A DNA stretch of 42,038 bases, from IMG/VR virus record IMGVR_UViG_3300028569_002817, positions 1-42,038 of that record; one strand, 5' to 3'. Under the pieces are notes generated by a model, which saw nothing but the letters and a program-made list of their open reading frames with translations, ran no database searches and had not been told where the DNA came from. The position numbers and the translations under genes are program-made. Origin of the DNA: a virus. Below, in pieces: positions 16,499 to 25,291 of this stretch. Positions within the stretch are counted from its first letter, which is position 1. Every line of letters starts with the position of its first letter.

Positions 16499-17982
16499 GG
16501 CTGTGCTCCTGGTGCAGCGCCCGCATCCGCACGCGGCGAAGCAGCGCCGGTTGCGGCGATTTCGACGGCGGCGAGCTGTGCGGCGTCCTGCGCGGCGCCG
16601 GACTTCGCGACGCGGCGCGGATCGCTGTCGAGCGAGAGACCTGCCTCGTCGAGCAGGGCATTGGCTTCGCGGATCATCTCAACCACCTGGCGGAAGTCGT
16701 AGCCGAAGGCGCCGACCGCTTCGGGCTGCGGCACGAAGCCGGCGCGGACCTGCGCGATCAGCGCCGTGGTATCCTTCAGCGGGTCGATCATCTCGTGCGC
16801 CGGCGGGACGTGCGACAGGCCCTCCGGGACCTCCGCGCCCCACAACCCGAGCAGCGCGCCCTGGGCGTGGAAGCGATCGGCGATGGGCCGCACAAGCATC
16901 GGGATCAGCATCCCGTATTGCACCTGCTCGCAGAGGCGACGGAACTCGATCTTGCCGGCGCGGAGGGACGAGTAGTTCGCCTGGGTGAGATCGCCGGCGA
17001 CCTGGTCGTAGGTGAGACCCGTACCGACGGCCGAGGCCTCGAGCGCCCGGCGCGCGAAGGCCGCATGCGATCCACCACCGCTCGGGTTCACCACCTCCAC
17101 GGATCCCATGCCGCGGCGATATAGGATCATGCCCGGCTCGAAGCTCTCCACCGTGCGGCCCTGGGCGTCTCGCAGCAGGCCCGATGCCGGGCCGGTCATG
17201 GCCTCGTCGCCGTCCTCCGAAACCACCGCGGCAAGGCACGCCTCGATCTTGGCCTTCATGAGGAGGGCGGCCTCGTAATCGCCGAGGTCGCGCAGGCGGG
17301 TCAGCACCGGCGCTAGCCACGAGACGTCGCGCAGCTGGCCAGGGCGGCGCTTGCGATAGATGTGCAGCACGTCGCGTGTCGGGACGCGCTGGCTGCTCAA
17401 CCAGGTGGCGCCGCCCGGCAGAACCCAGGAGGCACCCGGGTGCACGCGATGCAGCCAATAGCCGACTGGCTCACCGGCCTCACCGAGGCCGATGCCCTGC
17501 AGGGTGGGGACGCCCTCGATGACGCCCTGCCGCGCTGTGTCGAGATGGTCGCTTTCCAGCACCTGGAGGCGCAGCCCGATCGGGTTGGCCGGCGTGATGT
17601 CGGCCGGCAACAGGCGGACGAAGCATTCCCCGCTCTCGACCACGGCCCGCATGACCAGCGCCTGCAGGCCATAGAGATCGAGCCGGCCCTCGGCGTCGCA
17701 GGCGGTGCTGTCGGACCAGCGGCGCCAGGCCTCGGCATGCGGCTTATCCGGCCAGCGGGTGGTGATGCCAGCGCTGACGGCATTGCCGGTCCAGAGATCG
17801 ACGATGCGGGCGGCGTAGGGGTCGTTGCGCACGGCGTCGCGGGCGCGACGCGCGACGGTGGGGGCCGCGGCGCCGACCTCGGCCGTGGCGCTGCCGCCCG
17901 AAGCCGCCCAGGTCGAGGCGCGGCTGTCCTGGGCGGCGGCATAGCCACGGAGGGCGTGCCAGGCATCACGGAGGCGGCCCAT
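16495..17982 (-). CDS. Portal protein (lambda B-type)
   Basis: About 495 residues; ATG at 17982 shares its bases with the upstream stop (TGATG), and a GTG one codon earlier is an alternative. The line ARDAVRNDPYAARIVDLWTG (about residues 45-65) and AVSAGITTRWP are characteristic of the lambda-type portal, followed by VLESDHLDTARQG, GYWLHRVHPG, VLHIYRKRRPGQLRDVSWLA and the crown helices. The portal dodecamer forms the DNA entry vertex and binds the terminase. It is followed by an ATGA overlap with the next gene. Confidence 0.9.
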   Translation of the reverse strand: MGRLRDAWHALRGYAAAQDSRASTWAASGGSATAEVGAAAPTVARRARDAVRNDPYAARIVDLWTGNAVSAGITTRWPDKPHAEAWRRWSDSTACDAEGRLDLYGLQALVMRAVVESGECFVRLLPADITPANPIGLRLQVLESDHLDTARQGVIEGVPTLQGIGLGEAGEPVGYWLHRVHPGASWVLPGGATWLSSQRVPTRDVLHIYRKRRPGQLRDVSWLAPVLTRLRDLGDYEAALLMKAKIEACLAAVVSEDGDEAMTGPASGLLRDAQGRTVESFEPGMILYRRGMGSVEVVNPSGGGSHAAFARRALEASAVGTGLTYDQVAGDLTQANYSSLRAGKIEFRRLCEQVQYGMLIPMLVRPIADRFHAQGALLGLWGAEVPEGLSHVPPAHEMIDPLKDTTALIAQVRAGFVPQPEAVGAFGYDFRQVVEMIREANALLDEAGLSLDSDPRRVAKSGAAQDAAQLAAVEIAATGAASPRADAGAAPGAQP

Positions 17983-18218
17983 CACCTGCTGCCCTCACGC
18001 GAGAAGCTGGCGAAGGTAACGCTGGGCCGGCGCGCGGCAGCGTTCTCGGCCGCATGCAGAACCGACAGCGCGCGGCCGAGTTCATCCAGCGAGCGGTATT
18101 CCACCGTGCGGCCGTCGAAGGTCACGCGCGTGGTGCCGCCGGTGAAGGCAGACGCCAGGACGGCGGCGCGGGTGGCGGCGGGCTGCGCCAGCGCCCAGGC
18201 GAGGACGGTCGGGTTCAT
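17982..18218 (-). CDS. Head-tail joining protein (gpW-like)
   Basis: A 78-residue protein. The ATG at 18218 has GGAGG 5 bases upstream and is preferred to a start at 18242. The line TGGTTRVTFDGRTVEYRSLD, then ELGRALSVL, is the known signature of the small gpW-like proteins between TerL and portal in lambda-type phages; in lambda, gpW plugs the portal before tail joining. It begins right after TerL (11 bases) and its stop overlaps the portal start. Confidence 0.8.
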   Translation of the reverse strand: MNPTVLAWALAQPAATRAAVLASAFTGGTTRVTFDGRTVEYRSLDELGRALSVLHAAENAAARRPSVTFASFSREGSR

Positions 18219-18229
18219 CACGTCCTCCT

Positions 18230-20203
18230 TCAGCGAAGCCAACCGTTGCGGGGCGCGAGCCAGCCGCGTGGGCGTTGGGTGTCAGTCGCGACCTGCGGCG
18301 GCGATGGAGGAGCGACATTCCCGCCGGTGGGAATTTCGCCTGCTGGCAGCGACAGCGCATCCGCCATCCGCGCCCAGCGCGCGTCACCCCAGCCGTCCAT
18401 GCCGAGCGCAGCCGCAGCGGCCCGGGCATAGACCCGGCAGTCCAGCGCTTCGTTGCGCTCGCGCGTCTTGACCCATTCCAGCCTGCGGAAGCCGTTGCGG
18501 CCGGCGCGGGCAACGAATTGCTCGGCGGTGAGCTGGCGGCAGAATTCCTCGCCGGCCGCATGCAGCGGCAGGTGGACAAAGCCTGGCGGGAACGGATCGC
18601 CGCTTTCCGCCGTCGGCCGCTCCAGCTTCAGCCATCCATAGGTCTCGCCCTTCAGGAAAGACGACCCCACGGGCCAGACCCTCAGCCCGCCCAGCTTGCG
18701 GCCGTTCCGCCGCACCTCCGTCGCCGAGGGCTGGCCGATCGCGGCCCGCAGCCCGTCCTGGCCCTTCACGGCAATAGCGCGACCGGCACCTGCCCGTCGC
18801 ACGAAGCTGTAAACCTCGGCGGTGGTCATGCCATCGCCGCTGTCGATCGCCGTCATGGCCAGGCCAAGCCGGTGGCCGGAAGCGTGCCGCCAGGTTTCGC
18901 CGAGCAGGCCGCGCAGCTCGTCCCACACCGCAATCTCGAAGGGATTGCCCACGAGGATGCGGTGCTCGATCAGCCACGACTGGCGATCCTGCGCCCAAGC
19001 CCAGATGCTGGCCTCGATGCGGTCGCGCTGGACGTCGACGCCGGCGGTCAGCAGCAACCCCTCGGCTGCGACCGTGCCCGGCGCCCATTCCTCCCGCCGA
19101 TCGTAGAGCCGCTGCCAATCCGGCGCCTCGCCGCTCTCCTGCCAAGTCTCGCCCAGGACCGTGTTCTTGAACGTCTTAATCGCCCGGTCGTCGCCCTGGG
19201 CCGCCTCCCAATCCCGCACCGCTTGTGACCAAGAGAACCAGCCAACAGGCGAGTACAGCGCCGAGATGTGAAAGCCGATCGCGTGTGGATCCTGCGGGAT
19301 GGCGGTGGGGCGCCATTCGCCGCCAGCCAACATCATGGTCTTGTGCTGCTCGCCGATCGCCCCGTCGCAGGCCTCGCAGAGATAGCGGGCGCTGTCCGGC
19401 TCGCCTTTCTCCCAGACCAGCCGCTCGAAGCGCAGCCACTGCATCGCCGCGCAATGGGGGCAAGGCACGAAGAACCGCCGCTGGTCGCTGGCCAGGTATT
19501 CCCGCTCGATGCGCGACAGGCCGGAGATGGTGGGCGTCGAGACCAGCAGCGTCTTTCGCCGCCAGCCGAAGGTGCGAGCGCGGGCCTCGGCCAGCGCGAC
19601 CGGATCACCCTCGCCCTCGACGTCGCCTGGATAGGCATCGACCTCGTCGAGGAAAAGGAAGCGGGCCGACATGGAGCGCAGCCCCACCGCGCTGTTGGCA
19701 CCGGTCATCACCAGCTGGCCGCCAGGGAACTCCTTGCTGAGCTGGCGATTGCCGCTGTCGCGCGAGCGGGCGGGTGCGACCCGCTGGCGAATGGCGGGCG
19801 TCTCCTCCACCAGCGGGTCGATGCGCTGATCCGAGAAGCGTTTCGCCAGTTCCGTGGTCGGCTGCACCGCCAGCATCGGGCCCGGGGAGTGGTGGATCAC
19901 ATAGCCAATCCAATTGCTGCCGCAGGTGGTTGCGCCAACCTGCGCCCCCTTCATGAAGACCACCCGCCGCGCTGGATGCAGCGGCGAGAGCGCATCCATC
20001 ACCTCGCGCAGATACGGGGTGCGGGCGGTTCGGTAGGGGCCCGGCTCAGCGGAATCGCGCGAGCCGAGCATGCGGTGCTTGTCGGCCCAGTCCGAGACCA
20101 GCAGCGCGGGCTCGGGCGCCATGCCGTCGCGCCACGCCTGCAGGATCTCGGCGGCGCCATCGAAGTTGCCGAGCTCGGCGATGATGTTCTCGCCGGTCAT
20201 CAT
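18230..20203 (-). CDS. Terminase large subunit (GpA family)
   Basis: A 657-residue protein. The N-terminal ATPase has VVFMKGAQVGATTCGSNWIG (Walker A-like, about residues 83-102), and LFLDEVDAYPGDVEGEGDP as Walker B. A Cys pair FVPCPHCAAMQWL and CEACDG forms a zinc-binding insert common in the GpA family. The C-terminal nuclease region has TAGVDVQRDRIEASIWAWA (RNase H-like strand with acidic residue) and TAIDSGDGMTTAEV. It packages DNA with the small subunit. It overlaps the small subunit gene by 4 bases and heads the morphogenesis operon. Lambda-type cos cleavage is expected for the family, but no cos site was identified. Confidence 0.93.
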   Translation of the reverse strand: MMTGENIIAELGNFDGAAEILQAWRDGMAPEPALLVSDWADKHRMLGSRDSAEPGPYRTARTPYLREVMDALSPLHPARRVVFMKGAQVGATTCGSNWIGYVIHHSPGPMLAVQPTTELAKRFSDQRIDPLVEETPAIRQRVAPARSRDSGNRQLSKEFPGGQLVMTGANSAVGLRSMSARFLFLDEVDAYPGDVEGEGDPVALAEARARTFGWRRKTLLVSTPTISGLSRIEREYLASDQRRFFVPCPHCAAMQWLRFERLVWEKGEPDSARYLCEACDGAIGEQHKTMMLAGGEWRPTAIPQDPHAIGFHISALYSPVGWFSWSQAVRDWEAAQGDDRAIKTFKNTVLGETWQESGEAPDWQRLYDRREEWAPGTVAAEGLLLTAGVDVQRDRIEASIWAWAQDRQSWLIEHRILVGNPFEIAVWDELRGLLGETWRHASGHRLGLAMTAIDSGDGMTTAEVYSFVRRAGAGRAIAVKGQDGLRAAIGQPSATEVRRNGRKLGGLRVWPVGSSFLKGETYGWLKLERPTAESGDPFPPGFVHLPLHAAGEEFCRQLTAEQFVARAGRNGFRRLEWVKTRERNEALDCRVYARAAAAALGMDGWGDARWARMADALSLPAGEIPTGGNVAPPSPPQVATDTQRPRGWLAPRNGWLR

Positions 20204-20790
20204 GCGACCGCTACCCGCACATCGTTTCGTTCGGCCAGGTGCTGCCGCAGCCGGGCATCCATCAGCGTCTGCAGCCGATGGGCGTCGACGCCGAGCTCAG
20301 CTGCCAGTTCCGCGGCGACACGCGCTGGCCAGGCAAGAATGGCATCGCGCTCCTCCTTGGCGAGCCGGTGCACCAGCATGAGCGCGCGGGCCTTCTCGAC
20401 CAGCTGGCCACGACGCTCATCGAGCCGGAGCTTGCGCTCCTGCGCCTTGAGCATCTCGTTGGCGGTGCGCGCATTGTGGAAGCTGCTGCCACCCACGGAG
20501 GGCGTGGACAGCGGCTCCGGCAGGGGCGGCGCGACCATGGCCGGTCGTGGCGGGGCAGGCGGTGGTGAGGGCTGCGCCACTGCCGGCGCCACCATGGCCG
20601 CCGTCTTGCGCGCCGGATCGCTGCTCGCGGCCAGCCGTGCGCGCACCTTCTCGACATCCCAGCCGCCACCAGGCTCCTGCGCGATGCGGCCCGACTGAGC
20701 GGCCTTCTGCAGCGCGGTGTGCGAGATGCCAAGCCGGCGCGCCACCTCGCGCTGCGAGGGCACCAGTGCAGCGGAAGCGGCTGCGATCAT
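20200..20790 (-). CDS. Terminase small subunit (Nu1-like)
   Basis: 196 residues if the ATG at 20790 is used; a GTG at 20859 would give 219. The N-terminus PSQREVARRLGISHTALQKA is a helix-turn-helix as in Nu1-type DNA packaging proteins, followed by GGWDVEKVRARLAAS. A Pro/Ala linker precedes a helical C-terminal part (NEMLKAQERKLRLDERRGQL; ARALMLVHRLAKEERDAI; WPARVAAELAAELG) that would contact TerL. It stands directly upstream of TerL with an ATGA overlap. It is the first gene of the leftward morphogenesis operon. Confidence 0.78.
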   Translation of the reverse strand: MIAAASAALVPSQREVARRLGISHTALQKAAQSGRIAQEPGGGWDVEKVRARLAASSDPARKTAAMVAPAVAQPSPPPAPPRPAMVAPPLPEPLSTPSVGGSSFHNARTANEMLKAQERKLRLDERRGQLVEKARALMLVHRLAKEERDAILAWPARVAAELAAELGVDAHRLQTLMDARLRQHLAERNDVRVAVA

Positions 20791-20902
20791 GATTTGATCG
20801 AACGCCTCCGATCTTTGCAGTGTGATGCGCGCGAGATGCACTTGGCTCGTGCGCGCCACAGCGCGAATGGTCCGTCACGCGATGAGCAGGACGGAGACCA
20901 GC

Positions 20903-21127
20903 ATGACCAAGCACGAAGCCAACCAGCAGCGCAGCCTCGCAGCCTTCATGGCCAAGAAGGCTGAATTCGATGCGCTACTCGCCGAACTCACCCAGGCCAG
21001 CGAGAACCATTTCGGCGCCGACCCGGAGGAGGTGCTTTGGTGCGAAGCAGCTTGGCTTTCCGACGCCACCGCGAAGCTGAAGGACATCGCGGATCAGCAT
21101 TTCGGCCGCGGCGAATACGCCGCCTGA
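20903..21127 (+). CDS. Hypothetical protein, 74 residues
   Basis: Small acidic, mostly helical protein on the plus strand (MTKHEANQQRSLAAFMAKKA, then EFDALLAELTQASENHFG, then a C-terminal LSDATAKLKDIADQHFGRG). The ATG at 20903 has GGAG 8 bases upstream; an earlier in-frame ATG at 20883 is possible. It lies divergently from the terminase gene and 95 bases upstream of the DUF3489 gene, which starts with the same MTK. I have seen similar short proteins in alphaproteobacterial prophages and plasmids, but no function is known. Confidence 0.6.
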   Translation: MTKHEANQQRSLAAFMAKKAEFDALLAELTQASENHFGADPEEVLWCEAAWLSDATAKLKDIADQHFGRGEYAA

Positions 21128-21222
21128 CGCGGGCCAATCCCGCACGGCCCCGACCGGCAGCGCCGGCGGGGCTCCCGGCAGTAGGGGCCGATGACCGGCA
21201 CCCGGAACCGGAGACCACCACG

Positions 21223-22089
21223 ATGACCAAGCTTTCCGACAGCCAGCGCGAAATCCTCAGCGCCGCCGCACAGCACGAGATGAGCCTCGCCAGTGCGCCG
21301 AAGACCCTGCCGGCCGCGGCCCGCAACGCGGTGTTCCGCAGCCTGATCAAGAACAACCTGCTGACCGAGATCAACGCCCCGCGCGAGCATGTCGGGCTTG
21401 GCTGGCGCCAGGATGAGGACGGCACCTGGATCGTGGCGCGCATCACCGACGAGGGGCTGCGCGCCATTGGCATCGACCCGAATGAGGGCGACGCGCGGGA
21501 GGAGGACGAGCAGAGCGCCGAGGCCATCGCGCGCCGCAACGCCGAGCGCCGCGCCGCCATGGTGGCCGCCGCGCCGGTGGCCGACACGGCGCCCACGGGC
21601 GGGGAGGACGCCGCGGAGGAAGACGCCCCCGCGGAGGAAGCCGAACCCGCCCACGCCGCGCCGACGCCCGCCCCGCGCGCGAGCCTGCGCGACACCGCCG
21701 CGGCCATCCTCGCCGCCTGGGATGATCAGGCCGCTCGCTTCGGAACCCATGATGGCGACCTGATCGGAGCACTGGACGCGCCGATGGCGGCCCTGCGCAC
21801 GCTGCTCGCCGGCAAGCCTGCACGTACGCCGCGGGACGCCAACGTGCCGCGCAAGCCGCGCGAGGGCACGAAGCAGGAGCAGGTGCTGACCATGCTGCGC
21901 CGGCCGGAGGGCGCGACGGTCGCGCAGATCGCCGAAGCGACGGGATGGGCACAGCACACGGTGCGGGGCTTCTTCGCGGGGCTGAAGAAGAAGGGCCACG
22001 CGGTCGAGGTGATGGAGCGCGTCCGCCAAATCGGCCCGAACAAGGAAGGTGCACGGGGCTCCTTCACCGTCTACCGGGTCGCGGTCTGA
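21223..22089 (+). CDS. DUF3489 family protein
   Basis: A 288-residue protein. It starts MTKLSDSQREILSAAAQHEM. Then there is a Glu/Ala/Pro-rich linker (about residues 90-155). The C-terminus, PREGTKQEQVLTMLRRPEGA followed by TVAQIAEATGWAQHTVRGFF and KGHAVEVMERV, is the DUF3489 winged helix. The family occurs in alphaproteobacterial genomes and mobile elements and is thought to be DNA-binding, but its role is unknown. The ATG at 21223 follows GGAG (11-base spacing). A longer frame from 21037 is only an extension across the previous gene. It is on the opposite strand to the phage operons on both sides. Confidence 0.82.
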   Translation: MTKLSDSQREILSAAAQHEMSLASAPKTLPAAARNAVFRSLIKNNLLTEINAPREHVGLGWRQDEDGTWIVARITDEGLRAIGIDPNEGDAREEDEQSAEAIARRNAERRAAMVAAAPVADTAPTGGEDAAEEDAPAEEAEPAHAAPTPAPRASLRDTAAAILAAWDDQAARFGTHDGDLIGALDAPMAALRTLLAGKPARTPRDANVPRKPREGTKQEQVLTMLRRPEGATVAQIAEATGWAQHTVRGFFAGLKKKGHAVEVMERVRQIGPNKEGARGSFTVYRVAV

Positions 22090-22134
22090 GGAGGACCTGC
22101 CGGGGCACGCAGGTTCCGGCCTTGTTCCGCGAAA

Positions 22135-22195
22135 GGTGCAACAAGTTGCCCTTTTTAGGTGAATGTTCCCTCTTGTAGGGGCAACTTGTTGCACC
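22135..22195. repeat. 17-bp perfect inverted repeat, 27-base spacer
   Basis: Left arm GGTGCAACAAGTTGCCC (22135-22151) and right arm GGGCAACTTGTTGCACC (22179-22195) are exact reverse complements. Each arm is itself nearly palindromic (GCAAC, AA or TT, GTTGC). The spacer is AT-richer than the surroundings. It lies between two genes that converge (DUF3489, plus; methyltransferase, minus). There is no run of T after either arm, so a standard terminator is unlikely; two operator sites or a structural hairpin fit better. Confidence 0.85.
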
Positions 22196-22250
22196 CAGAA
22201 CAGTGGTAGAACGGTGCTTGTACGCAACGCTGAAGGGGACGCAGCACCCG

Positions 22251-23519
22251 TCATCGTGCCGCTGCCTGTGCGCCACGCGCTGCGGCCACGTCCCGGAACA
22301 CCCGGTCCTCACCCGCCAGCACCGCCGCCTTGCCGGTGAGGTTCTGCCAGCGCTGGATTGCGACATCGACATATCGCGGATCGATATCCACCGCGTGGCA
22401 AACCCGCCCCGTCGTCTCCGCAGCGATCAGTGTCGTGCCGCTGCCGAGGAACGGATCGTAGATCGCCTCGCCGGCCGCGCTGTTGTTGATGATCGGCCGG
22501 CGCATGCATTCCACCGGCTTCTGCGTGCCGTGCACCGTGGCGGCATCCTCGTCTCCGCCGTTGCTGATGGCCCAGAGCGTCGCCTGGTCCCGCGCACCCT
22601 GCCAATGGCCGGTCGCGCCCTTGCGCACCGCGTAGAGGCAGGGCTCATGCTGCCAATGGTAGTCGCCGCGCCCCAGCACGAAGCGCGACTTCGCCCAGAC
22701 AATCTGGCTGCGGATCACGAAGCCCACGGCCTCCAGGCTGTCGATCACCGTGCGGCTGTGCACGCCGGCGTGCCAGACATAGGCCACATCGCCAGGGAAC
22801 AGCGCCCAGGCCTGGCGCCAGTCAGCCCGGTCGTCATTCGCCACCTTGCCGGTGCGCATTGTGGCCGAGACGCCGGCCTCGTTCCGCCATTCCGGATCGT
22901 AGTTCACGCCATATGGCGGGTCAGTGATCATCAGATGCGGGGTCGTACCATCCAGCAGCCGCGCCACATCGGCGGCGCTGGTGGCATCGCCACAGAGCAG
23001 TCGGTGCGGACCCAGGTGCCAGAGGTCGCCGGTCCGCGTGACCGGCACGACCGGTGGCTCGGGCGCCGGCGCGTCGGGATTGCCAGCAGCAGTCGCTACG
23101 TCGCCCATTGCGTCGGCCAGCAGGCGATCCATCGCCGCCTGGTCGAAGCCGATCACACCGAGGTCGAATTCGTCGGCGCGCAGATCCCGCAGTTCGGCGG
23201 CGAGCAGGCTCTCGTCCCAGGTCGAGTTTAGCGCCAGCTGGTTGTCCGCCAGCCGGAAGGCCCGCGCCTGCGCCTCCGTCAGATGGCCGAGCCGGATGGC
23301 GGGAACCGCGTCGAGCCCCAGGGCCTTCGCAGCGAGCACACGGCCGTGGCCGGCAATCAGCACACCGGCATCATCCACCAGCACTGGCACATTGAAGCCG
23401 AACTCGGCGATGGACGCGGCTAGCTGCGCCACCTGCTCGCTCGGGTGCATGCGCGCATTGGCGGCATAGGCCGCGAGCGATGCCACTGGCATCATCTCCA
23501 TTTGAAGGTCAGGCCGCAT
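22251..23519 (-). CDS. DNA methyltransferase with N-terminal ParB domain (copy 1)
   Basis: 422 residues from the ATG at 23519; an ATG at 23501 is an alternative. The N-terminus is ParB/sulfiredoxin-like: YAANARMHPSEQVAQLAASI, VPVLVDDAGVLIAGHGRVLA and ARAFRLADNQLALNSTWDE. The C-terminal half is a beta-class amino-methyltransferase: motif IV LMITDPPYGVNYD comes before motif I YDPFLGSGTTLIA, and the target-region between them has NEAGVSATMRTGK and WHAGVHSRTVIDS. It should methylate adenine N6 or cytosine N4. It ends 160 bases after the DUF3489 gene on the opposite strand and overlaps copy 2 by 11 bases. No restriction partner is beside it, which fits a phage genome-modifying orphan enzyme. Confidence 0.88.
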   Translation of the reverse strand: MRPDLQMEMMPVASLAAYAANARMHPSEQVAQLAASIAEFGFNVPVLVDDAGVLIAGHGRVLAAKALGLDAVPAIRLGHLTEAQARAFRLADNQLALNSTWDESLLAAELRDLRADEFDLGVIGFDQAAMDRLLADAMGDVATAAGNPDAPAPEPPVVPVTRTGDLWHLGPHRLLCGDATSAADVARLLDGTTPHLMITDPPYGVNYDPEWRNEAGVSATMRTGKVANDDRADWRQAWALFPGDVAYVWHAGVHSRTVIDSLEAVGFVIRSQIVWAKSRFVLGRGDYHWQHEPCLYAVRKGATGHWQGARDQATLWAISNGGDEDAATVHGTQKPVECMRRPIINNSAAGEAIYDPFLGSGTTLIAAETTGRVCHAVDIDPRYVDVAIQRWQNLTGKAAVLAGEDRVFRDVAAARGAQAAAR

Positions 23520-24966
23520 CGGCAGTGACCTCCATGCGGGCTGTGGCGACAGCATCATAATCGCAGCCGTCATCGGCCAGCGTGACCGGCTGATCCGGAT
23601 GCAGCATGCGCCAACGGGCGATCGCCAGGTCGACATAGGCGGGCGCCAGTTCGATGGCGCGTACGCGGCGGCCGATGCGCTGACCCGCCAGGATTGTGGT
23701 GCCGGAGCCGCCGAAGGGCTCGAACACCACCTCGGCCTCGTCCGTGTAGGTGCGCATTAGGAATTCCGGCAGCACCACCGGGAACACCGCAGGGTGCTCC
23801 GTCTCGATGCCGCGGCCCTTGTGGCGGGTCAGGCGCAGCACGGTGTCGGGGATCCGGAAGTCCTGCACCGGCAGGCCCGCATGCTGGTATTCCGAGATGG
23901 TGCCATCCGCCGCGCGCAGGCCGCTGCCCTTGTTCGGCGTGCCGGCCCATTTGCAGGGCACGATCTTGTTCGCCTGCCGGGCCTGGCGATTGAAGTGGAA
24001 GACGAACTCGAAGGCCGGCGCCAGCCGGCCATTCCAGTCGCCGGGCAGGCCGGGCCCCTGGTCCCAGGCGTACAGCCCGAAGCGGCGCCAGCCGCGGGCG
24101 CGCATCCAGTCGAGCCAACCGGACCAATAGGGGATCCATTCGCTCTCGCGATGGATGAGGCCGAGGTTCACCAGCACCTGGCCGCCCGGCTGCATCGCTG
24201 CGTCGAGATGCTGGAACACGCCCTGCATCAGGGCATCCCAATCCGTGCCGCCGCCGGTCGTGTAGTCGCGCTGGTTTCCATAGGGCGGGGAGGTGAACAA
24301 CAGCGCGGCGCGGTTGTCACCCATCACGCGCGCCACGGTGGCGGCGTCGGTGCTGTCGCCGCAGAGCAGGCGGTGGTCGCCCAGCAGCCAGAGATCGCCG
24401 GGGCGGGTGACGGCCTGGCGCGGCGGCTCCGGATCGGCATCGGCGGGGTCCTCGGCGGGCGCCTCGTTGCCAGGGGCGTCGGCGCTGGCAGCGGCCGGGC
24501 TGGCAAGGGTCCCGTTGCCAGGGTCCGTTGCCACCGGCTCCATGCCGGCCAGCAGCCGATCGAGCTCGCCGGCATCGAATCCGGTGAGCGCCAGGTCGAG
24601 GCCGCCCATCTCCTGCAGCTTCGCCACCTCGGCGGCGAGCAGTGCCTCATCCCACCCCGCATTCAGCGCGATGCGGTTGTCGGCCAGCCGGTAAGCGGCC
24701 TTCTGTGCATCGGTCAGTCCGGCGCGGGTGATGGTGGGGACCGTCTCCAGGCCGAGGGATTTGGCGGCTTGCAACCGGCCATGGCCGGCGATGACCTCAC
24801 CGCGCTCATCGACCAGCACGGGCGCCACGAAGCCGAACTCGAGAATGCTGGCCGCGATCTGCGCTACCTGCTCGGCGGAATGCGTGCGCGCATTGCCGGC
24901 ATAGGGCAGGAGGGAGGCGACCGCGCGCGCCTCAACGGCGCTCGCAGACCATGGGGCCTGGGGCAT
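23509..24966 (-). CDS. DNA methyltransferase with N-terminal ParB domain (copy 2)
   Basis: 485 residues from the ATG at 24966 (MPQAPWSASA); a frame to 25023 has a His run and is less likely. The ParB part holds YAGNARTHSAEQVAQIAASI, VAPVLVDERGEVIAGHGRLQ and AAYRLADNRIALNAGWDE. The methyltransferase part has motif IV LLFTSPPYGNQRDY and motif I EVVFEPFGGSGTTILAG, again in beta order. SPPY in place of DPPY suggests cytosine-N4 methylation, though this is only a tendency. A Pro/Ala/Asp linker (about residues 160-200) joins the halves. It shares domain layout with copy 1, which it precedes, but its target region is unrelated (WIPYWSGWLDWMRARGW). Confidence 0.88.
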   Translation of the reverse strand: MPQAPWSASAVEARAVASLLPYAGNARTHSAEQVAQIAASILEFGFVAPVLVDERGEVIAGHGRLQAAKSLGLETVPTITRAGLTDAQKAAYRLADNRIALNAGWDEALLAAEVAKLQEMGGLDLALTGFDAGELDRLLAGMEPVATDPGNGTLASPAAASADAPGNEAPAEDPADADPEPPRQAVTRPGDLWLLGDHRLLCGDSTDAATVARVMGDNRAALLFTSPPYGNQRDYTTGGGTDWDALMQGVFQHLDAAMQPGGQVLVNLGLIHRESEWIPYWSGWLDWMRARGWRRFGLYAWDQGPGLPGDWNGRLAPAFEFVFHFNRQARQANKIVPCKWAGTPNKGSGLRAADGTISEYQHAGLPVQDFRIPDTVLRLTRHKGRGIETEHPAVFPVVLPEFLMRTYTDEAEVVFEPFGGSGTTILAGQRIGRRVRAIELAPAYVDLAIARWRMLHPDQPVTLADDGCDYDAVATARMEVTADAA

Positions 24967-25291
24967 GCGCACCTGCTGGAATCGATGGTGGTGGTGAGGA
25001 TTGCCGCCCGGCGAGGCTGGCAACGCGGCGCCGTGGCAACCTGGAAAAATGGCCTGGCGCTAGGAATGTTGCGCGCTTCCGCCCCCCGCATACAGCGGGG
25101 CCGGGAAGGAACCATCGGCTCGCGAGCCACTGTGGCTGAACAGCGGGTCAGTGTCTCGGGAGCCACTGGCGTCGGCCGCAATTCAACGACTGTCGAGAGA
25201 TTAGCCGATGTGAGTTTCAGGCATCAACGCGACATTCTTTCGCTGCTCTACGTTTGTCTTCGCTCTGCGTGCAGCGATGCAGTTCCCTGGT
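24967..25291. other. Intergenic region upstream of methyltransferase pair
   Basis: About 325 bases between the RhuM stop and the methyltransferase start. No convincing gene is visible. A short hairpin CCCCGC-ATACA-GCGGGG is at 25084-25100 and is not followed by a T run. A promoter for the methyltransferases should lie here on the minus strand, but I saw no strong -35/-10 pair. Confidence 0.4.

Noticed and set aside
22135-22195. Bidirectional rho-independent terminator
   Set aside because: The arms are long, but the loop is 27 bases and no T run follows on either strand.
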